A stretch of DNA of 64,000 nt from Maritalea mediterranea (GTDB lineage: Bacteria > Pseudomonadota > Alphaproteobacteria > Rhizobiales > Devosiaceae): positions 620,001-684,000 of the forward strand of contig NZ_JAKGTI010000002.1 of the NCBI RefSeq assembly GCF_021568695.1, written 5' to 3'. Below, piece after piece: positions 47,179 to 55,329 of the stretch (positions are counted from its first letter, which is position 1; each line of letters starts with the position of its first letter). A model generated the notes under the pieces. It was given only the letters and a program-made list of their open reading frames with translations, did no database searches and was not told the origin of the DNA. A program made the translations under genes and the position numbers.

Positions 47179-48345
47179 TCAGGCTGCTTTGTTGAGGCCA
47201 ACAACCCCGTCAGAATAGATCACACGGCCATTGCGCATGCTGGTCACAATGTGCCCCATGCCATCCGTCTCCGCGATCACCAGATCAGCTTTTTGACCCA
47301 CTTCAATTCGACCCCGATCAGTCAGCCCCAACGCCTTGGCCGGGTTGGCTGTCGCCAAGCGCACCGCACCGGGCAATCCATGCGGATCGGTTTGCGCCAA
47401 AATCAAAATCGCAGGCAAGATTGAACTTGGGTGATAGTCAGATGCCAAAACGTCCAACACGCCAGCTTCATGGGCCTGACGGGCCGACAAATTGCCGGAA
47501 TAAGACTGGCCACGCAACGCATTCGGCGCGCCCATCGCATTGGCCAAGCCACAGGCATGGGCTTCTTTCGCCGCGATCATGTCTACTGGAAATTCGGAAA
47601 TCGCCACACCGAACGCGTTCATCAAGGCGACTTTTTCAACCGTGTCGTCATCATGACTGGCCATGATCACTTTGTGCGCTTTGCACAAATCTGAAATTTC
47701 GCGCAATGTCGCCGTCAACACATCTTCCGGGCGCGTGCGATCTGCGATTTTACGCTCCACCAGCGCTTGCGCTTCGGTGCGGGAAATGCCGCGCATATGT
47801 GCCACATGTTCAATATGCCGCTCAATATCGCGATATTGGCCTTGGCCCGGCGTATGATCCATCAGCGACACCAAATCCAACGTGTCATCTTCAATCAAAC
47901 CGCGAATAACGCTCAACGCATTTTCCAGCGTGATGTCAAAACGTGCATGAATACGGTGGTCCACATTCAACTTGTCGCGCACGGCACATAAGTCACGGAT
48001 CACCTGGCCCGTATGTTCAAATGAGCGCATTTCACCAGCGGCAGCACCTGTGGTGAAGGAAACGGCGGCATAGGCAGTGACAACGCCAGCACCCGCCAAG
48101 CGACGATCCAACTCGCGGAATGCGATTTCCGCTGGCATATTGACTCGTGGGCGCGGCTCCAGCTCGCGCTCAATCATGTCCCCATGCATATCAATAAAGC
48201 CCGGCATAAGCGCCAGGCCATCGCCAACAATACCGCCGGCTACAGGTTCTTCGCGGATTTCGGCAATCATGCCATTATCAATCCGCACCGCACCGCGCTC
48301 AATCACGCGGTCATGTTGCACAATTCTCAGATCAGACAGCCACAT
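47179..48345 (-). CDS. phnM: RPnTP hydrolase PhnM (alpha-D-ribose 1-methylphosphonate 5-triphosphate diphosphatase)
   Basis: This 388-residue amidohydrolase-fold protein starts with VIERGAVRIDNGMIAEI and has the metal-site opening LMPGFIDMHGDMIERELEPRPRV. It removes pyrophosphate from the ribose alkylphosphonate triphosphate to give the substrate of C-P cleavage. Later signatures are SLMDHTPGQGQYRD, IMASHDDDTVEKVALMNAFGVAISEFP and LASDYHPSSILPA. It overlaps phnL by 14 bases. Confidence 0.96.
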   Translation of the reverse strand: MWLSDLRIVQHDRVIERGAVRIDNGMIAEIREEPVAGGIVGDGLALMPGFIDMHGDMIERELEPRPRVNMPAEIAFRELDRRLAGAGVVTAYAAVSFTTGAAAGEMRSFEHTGQVIRDLCAVRDKLNVDHRIHARFDITLENALSVIRGLIEDDTLDLVSLMDHTPGQGQYRDIERHIEHVAHMRGISRTEAQALVERKIADRTRPEDVLTATLREISDLCKAHKVIMASHDDDTVEKVALMNAFGVAISEFPVDMIAAKEAHACGLANAMGAPNALRGQSYSGNLSARQAHEAGVLDVLASDYHPSSILPAILILAQTDPHGLPGAVRLATANPAKALGLTDRGRIEVGQKADLVIAETDGMGHIVTSMRNGRVIYSDGVVGLNKAA

Positions 48346-49051
48346 CAGCCGGTCTCCGTTCTTCGCTTACCATAGTCAATTCAATGGTGCGATCTACCAG
48401 TTCGGCCACATCGCCGGGATGGTGGAACACGCCAATCATGGCCACACCTTCTTTTTTCAATTCATCCAAGCGCTTGGTCAGTGCCGCGCGGGCCCCCGCA
48501 TCAAGCGAGGCTGTAGGTTCGTCCAGCAGAAGCAATCGCCGCGGCAAAATTAAGGCGCGGGCCAAGTTCACTTTTTGCTGCTCACCGCCAGAAAAGGTGG
48601 TGGGATAGGCTTTCCAAAGCTTCTCCTTCACCCCAAACACATTGAGCCAATGGCGCGCTTGATCCAGCGCATCTTCAGGCGCCACTCCGGCCAACCGCAG
48701 CGGTTCCGCCACAATATCTTCTGCCGCAACCCGTGGCCGCGCCACCAAAAACTGGGTCACAAACCCAATCTCTTCTGCCCGCAACAAGGCCACATCAATA
48801 TCTGCCGCATTCGCCAGATCGATATCGCCACGGGCAGAATGGAACATCACTTTGCCGTCGACAGGCAAATAGGTGCGATAAATGGTGCGCAACAAGGTGG
48901 ATTTGCCCACCCCGTTTGGCCCTTTAAGCAGCACAAATTCACCCTGCTTCAGACTGAAATTCACATCGCGAAATGCGTGCAGCGTGTTGTCCAAATGATG
49001 CATTTGGAAGCTTTTAGTGAGCCCGCTTACATTTAAAACAGCTTCAGTCAT
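48332..49051 (-). CDS. phnL: C-P lyase complex ATPase subunit PhnL
   Basis: This 239-residue ABC-type ATPase has Walker A GPNGVGKSTLLRTIY, signature FSGGEQQKVNLARAL and Walker B LLLLDEPTASLD. The PhnL-typical TYLPVDGKVMFHSARGDIDLANA is also present. It associates with the PhnGHIJK core. Start at ATG 49051 has GAGG six bases upstream; GTG 49063 is a less likely alternative that overlaps phnK. Confidence 0.95.
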   Translation of the reverse strand: MTEAVLNVSGLTKSFQMHHLDNTLHAFRDVNFSLKQGEFVLLKGPNGVGKSTLLRTIYRTYLPVDGKVMFHSARGDIDLANAADIDVALLRAEEIGFVTQFLVARPRVAAEDIVAEPLRLAGVAPEDALDQARHWLNVFGVKEKLWKAYPTTFSGGEQQKVNLARALILPRRLLLLDEPTASLDAGARAALTKRLDELKKEGVAMIGVFHHPGDVAELVDRTIELTMVSEERRPADVAV

Positions 49052-49059
49052 TTTGTGCC

Positions 49060-49869
49060 TCACAATTTCGCATGGACAAGTTGTTGGGTATAGGCGTGTT
49101 GCGGGTCTTGGAACACTTGGTCCACCAGGCCCTGCTCAACCACCTGCCCGCGCCGCATCACCATAACCCGATCTGCCATCGTGCGTATGACACCCAAATC
49201 ATGGCTCACAATCACCATGGTGATCTTGCGATCCTGCTGCAAACGCTTGAGCGTATCGAGCACCAGCGCCTGCACTGACACATCCAAACCTGTGGTGGGT
49301 TCATCCAGCAGCAACAAGGCTGGCTCAAGCGCAATCGCCTTGGCCAATTGCACGCGCTGTTGCATCCCACCGGAAAGTTCAATCGGCGGTGCGTCCATCC
49401 GCTCCAGCGGAAACTCACTGGCATCCAGCGCATCGCTGGCCTTTGCCCGCAAATTCGCAAAGCTGCGTTCCCCAGCGATCAGCAAGCGTTCGGCCACATT
49501 GCCCGAACTTGTGTGCTTCATCAAAAGCCCTTGGTGTGGGTTTTGATATACAATGCCAATGTGCCGCGACTGCAATTGCAAACGTGCATAGCGATCCACA
49601 TCGAAAAGGTTCGGCTTTTCGGTTTCAATATCGAGATGGTAAGTGCCTTTATCAGGCAGTTCCTGCACATTCATCATCCGCAGCAAGGTGGACTTGCCGG
49701 AGCCACTTTCACCTACAATGCCTAAAACTTCGCCGGGATAGACTTTGGCGCCCACCTGATCCAGTGCCACCACATCGCCATAGCGTTTGGAGATGTTGGT
49801 CATGTGCAGCAGGGGTTCATGGGTGATAAATTGCGGCGCGCTGCGCTCTAATTTCATGTCGACACTCAT
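49060..49869 (-). CDS. phnK: C-P lyase complex ATPase subunit PhnK
   Basis: This 269-residue ABC-type ATPase has Walker A GESGSGKSTLLRMM, signature LSGGMQQRVQLAKA and Walker B LLLLDEPTTGLDVSVQA, and the PhnK-typical IVYQNPHQGLLMKHTSSGNVAERLLIAGERSFANLR. In E. coli PhnK binds to PhnJ on the core complex. Start at ATG 49869 overlaps the phnJ stop (ATGA). Confidence 0.95.
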   Translation of the reverse strand: MSVDMKLERSAPQFITHEPLLHMTNISKRYGDVVALDQVGAKVYPGEVLGIVGESGSGKSTLLRMMNVQELPDKGTYHLDIETEKPNLFDVDRYARLQLQSRHIGIVYQNPHQGLLMKHTSSGNVAERLLIAGERSFANLRAKASDALDASEFPLERMDAPPIELSGGMQQRVQLAKAIALEPALLLLDEPTTGLDVSVQALVLDTLKRLQQDRKITMVIVSHDLGVIRTMADRVMVMRRGQVVEQGLVDQVFQDPQHAYTQQLVHAKL

Positions 49870-50780
49870 TGCGCCCACTCCCCGTCTTGATACCACGTCT
49901 CGCCAATTTTTTGCGACGCATCCTCTGGCGCATTCAGCGCCTTAATGCCCAAATTGCTGTCCGACACTTCATAGCTTGAAGTGCCATCATCATTCGGAAT
50001 TTCATTCATAAAGAAGCCCTTGAGCGCCGAACGGGCGCAGGTGATGTCGCCATGCTCTTCCACCTTGTAGGGCACATCAGAGAACACCAATGGCTCCACC
50101 CGCGTATGCGGCGGCACGGCAAAAATGCGTTTCTCCCGCCCGGCGGAAAGAATGGTCAAATGCTCTGCCATATGCAGTTTCGGCACGTCCCAACGCGGGA
50201 TCGGCGATGGCGTCATCACGTGACGACCATTCACCATGGAGGGGTAAGACGCGCCCTGCATCACCCGGCCAGAGCGCACAATCTGTTCATAAAGCTGCAG
50301 CCACATGCGGCTATAATCTGCATCCGCATGCATTTGCCGCGCGATCGACATATTCGGCTCCACCGTCCGCAAAGGCTCCGGGTTGGGCACCTGCAGCACC
50401 AAAATCTGATCCTTCGTCAGCTTTTCCTCAGGCACCCGGTGGCGCGACTGGATCAGCGTTGCCTCCAGCGTGTCCCATGTGGCTTCCGCCCCGGTTACCC
50501 GCGTCAAAAACTTGCGGATTGATGCAGCGTTCACGCTGTCGTCTGCCCCCTGGTCGATCACTTTCACGACCGTTTTTGGGTTCATCAAGGTCAGCGACAC
50601 TTGCAACCCGCCCGTGCCCCAGCCCCGCGCCATCGGCACTTCGCGGCTGGCGTAAGGCATTTGACAGCCCGGCACGGCCACAGCTTTCAGCATTTTGCGG
50701 CGCAATTCGCGTTTGGCGGAAGCATCCAAAAAGCCGTAGCTCACCGCTTCCCACTCTTTGCTCAGCGATTTTAAACTCAT
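49866..50780 (-). CDS. phnJ: C-P lyase PhnJ, variant lacking most iron-sulfur cysteines
   Basis: This 304-residue protein is PhnJ by its operon position and by conserved blocks: AVPGCQMPYASREVPMARGWGTGG, VIDQGADDSVNAASIRKFLTRVTG, NPEPLR, PSPIPRWD and AGREKRIFAVPPHTRVE. The glycyl-radical glycine (Gly32 in E. coli) is G38. However, E. coli PhnJ holds its [4Fe-4S] cluster and catalytic thiyl with four cysteines (241, 244, 266, 272). Here only the first is kept (C248 in ITCARS); the second is Ser, the third is missing and the fourth is Gly (YEVSDSNLG). The only other cysteine is C39, next to G38, where E. coli has Tyr. The frame is intact, and the C-terminus is longer than in E. coli (281 residues). 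Coupled by ATGA overlaps to phnI and phnK. Confidence 0.9.
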   Translation of the reverse strand: MSLKSLSKEWEAVSYGFLDASAKRELRRKMLKAVAVPGCQMPYASREVPMARGWGTGGLQVSLTLMNPKTVVKVIDQGADDSVNAASIRKFLTRVTGAEATWDTLEATLIQSRHRVPEEKLTKDQILVLQVPNPEPLRTVEPNMSIARQMHADADYSRMWLQLYEQIVRSGRVMQGASYPSMVNGRHVMTPSPIPRWDVPKLHMAEHLTILSAGREKRIFAVPPHTRVEPLVFSDVPYKVEEHGDITCARSALKGFFMNEIPNDDGTSSYEVSDSNLGIKALNAPEDASQKIGETWYQDGEWAQ

Positions 50781-51838
50781 TCTGCCGCCTCCATTTGCGG
50801 GGTTTGCTTTTTCGCCTTCGCATCGCGCATGGCATCTAGGCTGGATTGGAAGGTCACATAGTGCGGCAGCTTGAAGTGGATGCAGAAACCGGAGCTTTCC
50901 ACACCTTCCGTGTGGTAAAGGAAGAACTCTTCTTCAACGGCAGAGTTTTTCTCGGCCCCATCTGCATTCAAATCCAAGGTAGCAGCTGAAATACACTTCA
51001 CTTCGTTCCACCCAAAGGTGGCGGCAAAGCCGCGTTCAAGCCGCTCGCCCTTGGCTTTCGACACAACTTCGGCTTGGCTCACCTTCACGCGACCCGCGCT
51101 GAAGCTGGTGCCGCACGGGTGCCGCACTTCAATCTCGGCTTCGGTCAGCCGCAATTCGCTAACGGTCGGGTGCGCTTGGCCATAGCCGCGCATGGCTGAA
51201 TAGCCCAGTGCCAACACCCCGCCTGAATCCGCCCGTGCCAAGCTTTGCAGCCGATGTGCCCGCTTCGCCGGAAACAGCAAAGGCTCGCGGGTCAAATCCG
51301 GAATATCGTCTGGCGCCGTGTCATCATGATCCGCATCGTCCACCAAACCCTGGCTCGACAACCACGCACTCACACTAGGCTGATGCGATGGTGCAGCTTT
51401 CTCAGCGGCGTCCACAGGTTCGGGCGTATAATCTTCGCCAGACAACACTTCAGTTGCCAGCAAACGGTGGGCATAATCCAATGATGGCCCCAATAGCTGG
51501 CCACCCGGAATATCCTTAAACGCCGCCGAAATGCGTCGAAACACATGCAGCTCGTCCTGCTCCAATGGCTTCGCCACGCTGATGCGCGGCTGCGTGGTGC
51601 GCCAAGCGCGCAGCAACAGCACCGCCTCGCTCAACTCACCACCCGTCTGCGCCAGCGCGAGCGCCGCCACATCGCGATCATACAGTGAGGCTTCGCCCAT
51701 CACCCGGTCCACCAGATAAGGCATGGTTTCGCGCACCTGCTTCACTTTTGCCGGCGTAATCGTGCCCAACTCTTGCTTGAACAAGCGCTCAGATTGCTCG
51801 ATGGCCCGTTCACCACCGCGTGTTGCCACATAGGCCAT
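50777..51838 (-). CDS. phnI: C-P lyase core complex subunit PhnI
   Basis: This 353-residue protein matches E. coli PhnI (354 residues) end to end in recognisable blocks: YVATRGGERAIEQSERLF, the DIPGGQLLGPSLDYAHRLL block, ALGYSAMRGYGQAHPTV and the C-terminal HFKLPHYVTFQSSLD. PhnI supplies the nucleosidase step that transfers the ribose triphosphate from ATP to the phosphonate, with PhnG, PhnH and PhnL. The two histidines in HFKLPHY lie at the PhnI-PhnJ interface near the active site in the E. coli structure and are kept here although PhnJ has lost cysteines. Confidence 0.95.
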   Translation of the reverse strand: MAYVATRGGERAIEQSERLFKQELGTITPAKVKQVRETMPYLVDRVMGEASLYDRDVAALALAQTGGELSEAVLLLRAWRTTQPRISVAKPLEQDELHVFRRISAAFKDIPGGQLLGPSLDYAHRLLATEVLSGEDYTPEPVDAAEKAAPSHQPSVSAWLSSQGLVDDADHDDTAPDDIPDLTREPLLFPAKRAHRLQSLARADSGGVLALGYSAMRGYGQAHPTVSELRLTEAEIEVRHPCGTSFSAGRVKVSQAEVVSKAKGERLERGFAATFGWNEVKCISAATLDLNADGAEKNSAVEEEFFLYHTEGVESSGFCIHFKLPHYVTFQSSLDAMRDAKAKKQTPQMEAAE

Positions 51839-52375
51839 TTACAAAACCTCCACCGTGGTCGACCGCGGCAACGCCATCAGCTGCGCGCCGTCCACAATCA
51901 ACATGTCAAAACCTGTCGGATATCGAATTTGCCGCGCCCGGTGGTCCCACACCGCGCGATCAAAACCGGCCACCATCACATCGTCATGGCCCTTAATACC
52001 GGGACCGCTCAGCCGCAGCTTGTCGCCCTGGGCCACGCCCGCCGCCACAATCAAGGTCGCACCATCATCGGGATAAAGATCCGAGCCGATTTTCACTTTG
52101 GGCAAAATCGCGGGCACTTCATCCACATCGCAAAACACAAAGTCGGCCTCGCCCACCGGGGTGAAGCGTGCGCCCGTTTCGCCAAGTTGTTGAATAAGCA
52201 CCTCATCACTGGCGAAAAAGGTACATTCACGATCAATCAACGCCGCAATAACAGGGCCAAACTCCCCCGCTGGCAGCGTTTCAATTTGGCCCGGCCGTGC
52301 GGTTGCGCTCAGCATCGCGTCAAACGCTTCATTGGCAAAGGCTTCTTCAGGGTTACGTTGGGGCGCCGCCATCAT
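51839..52375 (-). CDS. phnH: C-P lyase core complex subunit PhnH
   Basis: This 178-residue protein has family blocks RNPEEAFANEAFDAMLSATARPGQIETLP, ECTFFASDE, ADFVFCDVDEVP and LRLSGPGIKGHDDVMVAGFDRAVWDHRARQIRYPTGFDMLIVDGAQLMALPRSTTVEV. It is part of the PhnGHIJ core that forms the phosphonate-ribose triphosphate. The start shares a base with the phnG stop. Confidence 0.94.
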   Translation of the reverse strand: MMAAPQRNPEEAFANEAFDAMLSATARPGQIETLPAGEFGPVIAALIDRECTFFASDEVLIQQLGETGARFTPVGEADFVFCDVDEVPAILPKVKIGSDLYPDDGATLIVAAGVAQGDKLRLSGPGIKGHDDVMVAGFDRAVWDHRARQIRYPTGFDMLIVDGAQLMALPRSTTVEVL

Positions 52376-52803
52376 TAAAAAGTCTCCATATTGACGCGTG
52401 TCGCTTCCACCGCGCGCATGCGTTCATTGTCATTGGCCGCAATCATTTCGGCTTGCGTGTTCACAAACTCATCGATCGTGGATATCTCATGCCCCGCCTG
52501 CCAGGCCGCATCGATCACCGCGATAGCCATCGCCACTTCCAGATCGCGACCGGTTTTCATGCCATAGCCATCTTGCCCCAGCGCTTTGATATGGGCTTCG
52601 GCAACGAGCACTTCGCCCAGATGAAAAGCCGTGCCTTCCACCGTGTCGCGCATGGGCAGCATCACCAGCCCGGTGCGGTTATTGATCACTTCAACCTCGC
52701 CCATGCTTTCCAGCAATTGCTCGGCAAATTGTTTGATGTCGGCATCATCGCCGCGGGCCAATGTTGCAAGCACAAAGGCATGGCGGCTTTGTTGGTCAGC
52801 CAT
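52375..52803 (-). CDS. phnG: C-P lyase core complex subunit PhnG
   Basis: This 142-residue protein has VINNRTGLVMLPMRDTVEGTAFHLGEVLVAEAHI and YGMKTGRDLEVAMAIAVIDAAW, both strongly conserved in PhnG. It starts eight bases inside the phnF 3' end. The length is close to the E. coli protein (150). Confidence 0.94.
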   Translation of the reverse strand: MADQQSRHAFVLATLARGDDADIKQFAEQLLESMGEVEVINNRTGLVMLPMRDTVEGTAFHLGEVLVAEAHIKALGQDGYGMKTGRDLEVAMAIAVIDAAWQAGHEISTIDEFVNTQAEMIAANDNERMRAVEATRVNMETF

Positions 52804-53551
52804 TTTGGCGCTCCATTTCTATCGGGCGTGGAAAATCTTCTGGTTCAGCTTCAAGCGAAAAGCGCACGCGCGCCCCGGCCCAGGCCACCCGCGAATAACT
52901 GATGGGCGTGCCATCCAGCAGCGCATCGATGGCGCTCACCACCATCACCGGCATTTGCGGATGTTGCGCCAAAGCATGGGCTTCGGCCGTGCGGGGCTGG
53001 CGGGTGTAGACAGTGGTGTCGGCCCGCACATAGTCTTCAATGCCATAGCTTTTATAGGTATCGGTCACAGACTTATGCTGCGCCCGGCGATGAATGTAAT
53101 CGGGGAAACGATCATAGGGCTTGTAGGCCGTGCCATAAGCGATGGGCACATTGTCCGCCGTGGTCAGCCGCTCAATGCGGAGCACCTGATCACCCGGCTT
53201 AATGCCCAGCGCCCGCGCCACCTTCTCATTGGCTTTGCCCACACTATGGCCCAGCATTTTGCTGCCGGGGGCCAGGCCCTGTTCGCGCAGATTCTGCCGG
53301 AAACGCGTGCGCCGACCAATCACATATTTGATCAGCTCGGGCGTTTCCACATAGGTGCCACTGCCTTGTTGGGTGCGCACCTTGCCTTCAATCGACAAAG
53401 CCGCAATGGCGCGCCGCACGGAATGGCGCCCCGCGTCAAACTTGGCACACAGATCCGGCTCCGTGGGCAAACGCGCCCCCGGTTTTAACTGCCCGGACTT
53501 GATCTCGGCATCAATGGCATTGCGCACCAAAATCCATTTTGAATCGGCCAT
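52796..53551 (-). CDS. phnF: GntR/HutC-family regulator PhnF
   Basis: This 251-residue protein has an N-terminal winged helix-turn-helix (about residues 5-75; IKSGQLKPGARLPTEPDLCAKFDAGRHSVRRAIAAL) and a UTRA effector domain (about 90-240, with YVIGRRTRFRQNL, LRIERLTTADNVPIAYGTAY and SRVAWAGARVRFSLE). As the first gene of the phn operon it probably represses the operon and itself when phosphonate or phosphate is not limiting. The 111 bases upstream hold a Pho-box-like array. Confidence 0.94.
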   Translation of the reverse strand: MADSKWILVRNAIDAEIKSGQLKPGARLPTEPDLCAKFDAGRHSVRRAIAALSIEGKVRTQQGSGTYVETPELIKYVIGRRTRFRQNLREQGLAPGSKMLGHSVGKANEKVARALGIKPGDQVLRIERLTTADNVPIAYGTAYKPYDRFPDYIHRRAQHKSVTDTYKSYGIEDYVRADTTVYTRQPRTAEAHALAQHPQMPVMVVSAIDALLDGTPISYSRVAWAGARVRFSLEAEPEDFPRPIEMERQNG

Positions 53552-53596
53552 AGCTCACCCAATTCGTTCGAATGAATCGAAATCTAGGGCGGCCGC

Positions 53597-53636
53597 ACTA
53601 CAGTCTTGTGACGCTTATTCGACGTCTAAATGACAA
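53597..53636 (-). promoter_or_regulatory. Pho-box-like array of four 11-base-spaced repeats upstream of phnF
   Basis: On the minus strand, TTGTCAT, ACGTCGA, GCGTCAC and CTGTAGT follow each other with exactly four bases between them. PhoB sites consist of CTGTCAT-like repeats every 11 bases. The first and third copies fit best; the others keep three or four consensus bases. The array lies about 45-85 bases ahead of the phnF start, a normal place for a phosphate-starvation activator. Confidence 0.6.
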
Positions 53637-53662
53637 TGGCAGATGAATTTAAAATGGGCGCC

Positions 53663-55321
53663 TCAAGTGGCTTTTTTGCCCTTGCCTTTTAGGGGCGCCA
53701 CCTTCTCTGCCGGCACTTCGGACCCATCGTAGAGCCCCAAAAAAATGCCCTTATCCAGCGCTTTCCCCCGCATCATTTTTATGCGGTCATCAGAAATGGC
53801 CGTGCGCTGCGACATGCGTCGCGCCCACGCGCCCAAATGCCGATACATTTGCTCACGAACAGGATAATGCGCCGCGCTATCCCCAAGATCGTAATACTCC
53901 TCCGGATCATCGTTCAGATTAAACAACATCGGGAGCATACCGCCCTCGGCATGCACAAGTTTCCAGTCCTTATTTGCCACCATAAACAGACGACAATCCG
54001 CGGGTTCCAACCCTAATTTTTCTGCAGCTTGTGTGGTGGAATAATCATATTCGGAGATCACAAAGTCACGCCAATCTTCCACCTGTTCGCCGCGTAAAAA
54101 CGGCATCAGCGACCGTCCCTCAACAATATGGTTTGGGACTTCTTGCCCGAACCATTCCAAAAAGGTCGGGACCAAATCGATAGCTTCAATCAGCTCATCA
54201 CACACCGTCCCACGTGTGGCATCAGCGTCAGCGCTCGGATCATAAATGATCAACGGCACCTTGACCGAACATTCGTGGAAAAGGTCTTTCTCCCCCAACC
54301 AATGATCGCCCAAATAATCCCCATGATCGGACGTGATCACGATCATGGTATTGTCCATTTGTCCGGTTTCTTCGAGATAGGCAAACAGCCGCCCCATTTG
54401 ATCATCACATTGCTTGATCAGGCCCATATAGGCCGGGATTACCTTCTCCCGCACTTCATCCTTGGAAAAGCTCTGCGCCACCAGATTTTCCATATACGCG
54501 CCATAAACCGGGTGCGGATGCGCTTTCTCTTGGTCACTGCGCTGCACCGGCAAAATATGTTCTGGACCATACATGTCATGATAGGGCGCAGGCACAATGT
54601 AAGGCCAATGCGGCTTGATGTAAGAGAGGTGGCACAACCACGATTTATCCGCCTCACGCCGCTCTTCCATAAACTGGATCGCCCGGCTGGTCAGCCAAGG
54701 GGTTTCGGAATCCTCTTCCTTGATATTGGCAGGCTGATCCGCATTTTGCATCAACCAACCGGAGGCAATATCGCCCTCTTCATTCAGTGCCGAGTTGGCA
54801 TTTTCGTGCCACGGATTATGCGCCTCATAGCCCTTATCCTTGAGATATTCATTATAGGGCGAGCGCTTGCTGTCATAGAGCCCGCCAATCCCTTCGGCCC
54901 ACAATCCATCGTCACGGATATAGGCATCGAACCCGCATTCCGATTGCCGTGCGCCAATCACGCTATCGGGCATAATGCCCAATCGCTTCAACCCGGCCTC
55001 ATCAGCCTGCATGTGGGTTTTGCCAATCAAATAGCAATCAATGTCACCATTGCGCAGATGATCCCCAAGGGTAAACTCACCCACCTTTAGCGGAAAATTG
55101 TTCCGCTGCGCGCCGTGGCTATGCACATACCGCCCCGTATAAAAGCTCATGCGCGATGAGCCACAAATGGGTGACTGCACATAAGCGCGGGTAAAGCGCA
55201 CGCCCTTTTCCGCCAGACGATCCATATGCGGGGTATGCAAATGCGGGTGGCCCTGACAGCTCAGATAATCAAACCGGAGCTGATCAAACATGATGAAAAG
55301 AACATTTTTCTTCTGGGTCAT
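53663..55321 (-). CDS. Sulfatase-family hydrolase, phosphonate monoester hydrolase-like
   Basis: This 552-residue alkaline-phosphatase-superfamily enzyme starts NVLFIMFDQLRFDYLSCQGHPHLHTPHMDRLAEKGVRF. It has the nucleophile motif C53-G-S-S-R57 in SPICGSSRMSFYTGRY and the metal site ITSDHGDYLGDHWLGEKDLFHE. Length and the SCQGHPHLHTP and TGRYVHSHG blocks match phosphonate monoester hydrolases/phosphodiesterases of rhizobia. The usual formylglycine core is C-x-P-S-R; here the proline is serine. Start at ATG 55321 follows the tctA stop; an upstream frame to 55366 is inside tctA. Next to a phosphonate operon, an ester-cleaving role feeding C-P lyase is attractive but inferred. Confidence 0.88.
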   Translation of the reverse strand: MTQKKNVLFIMFDQLRFDYLSCQGHPHLHTPHMDRLAEKGVRFTRAYVQSPICGSSRMSFYTGRYVHSHGAQRNNFPLKVGEFTLGDHLRNGDIDCYLIGKTHMQADEAGLKRLGIMPDSVIGARQSECGFDAYIRDDGLWAEGIGGLYDSKRSPYNEYLKDKGYEAHNPWHENANSALNEEGDIASGWLMQNADQPANIKEEDSETPWLTSRAIQFMEERREADKSWLCHLSYIKPHWPYIVPAPYHDMYGPEHILPVQRSDQEKAHPHPVYGAYMENLVAQSFSKDEVREKVIPAYMGLIKQCDDQMGRLFAYLEETGQMDNTMIVITSDHGDYLGDHWLGEKDLFHECSVKVPLIIYDPSADADATRGTVCDELIEAIDLVPTFLEWFGQEVPNHIVEGRSLMPFLRGEQVEDWRDFVISEYDYSTTQAAEKLGLEPADCRLFMVANKDWKLVHAEGGMLPMLFNLNDDPEEYYDLGDSAAHYPVREQMYRHLGAWARRMSQRTAISDDRIKMMRGKALDKGIFLGLYDGSEVPAEKVAPLKGKGKKAT

Positions 55322-55329
55322 AAATATCT

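Noticed and set aside
49930-50040. A frameshift as the reason for missing cysteines in PhnJ
   Set aside because: The reading frame still aligns with the family on both sides (ITCARS ... NEI ... DD ... SDS) and the other frames do not restore the cysteine pattern, so a real divergence is likelier.
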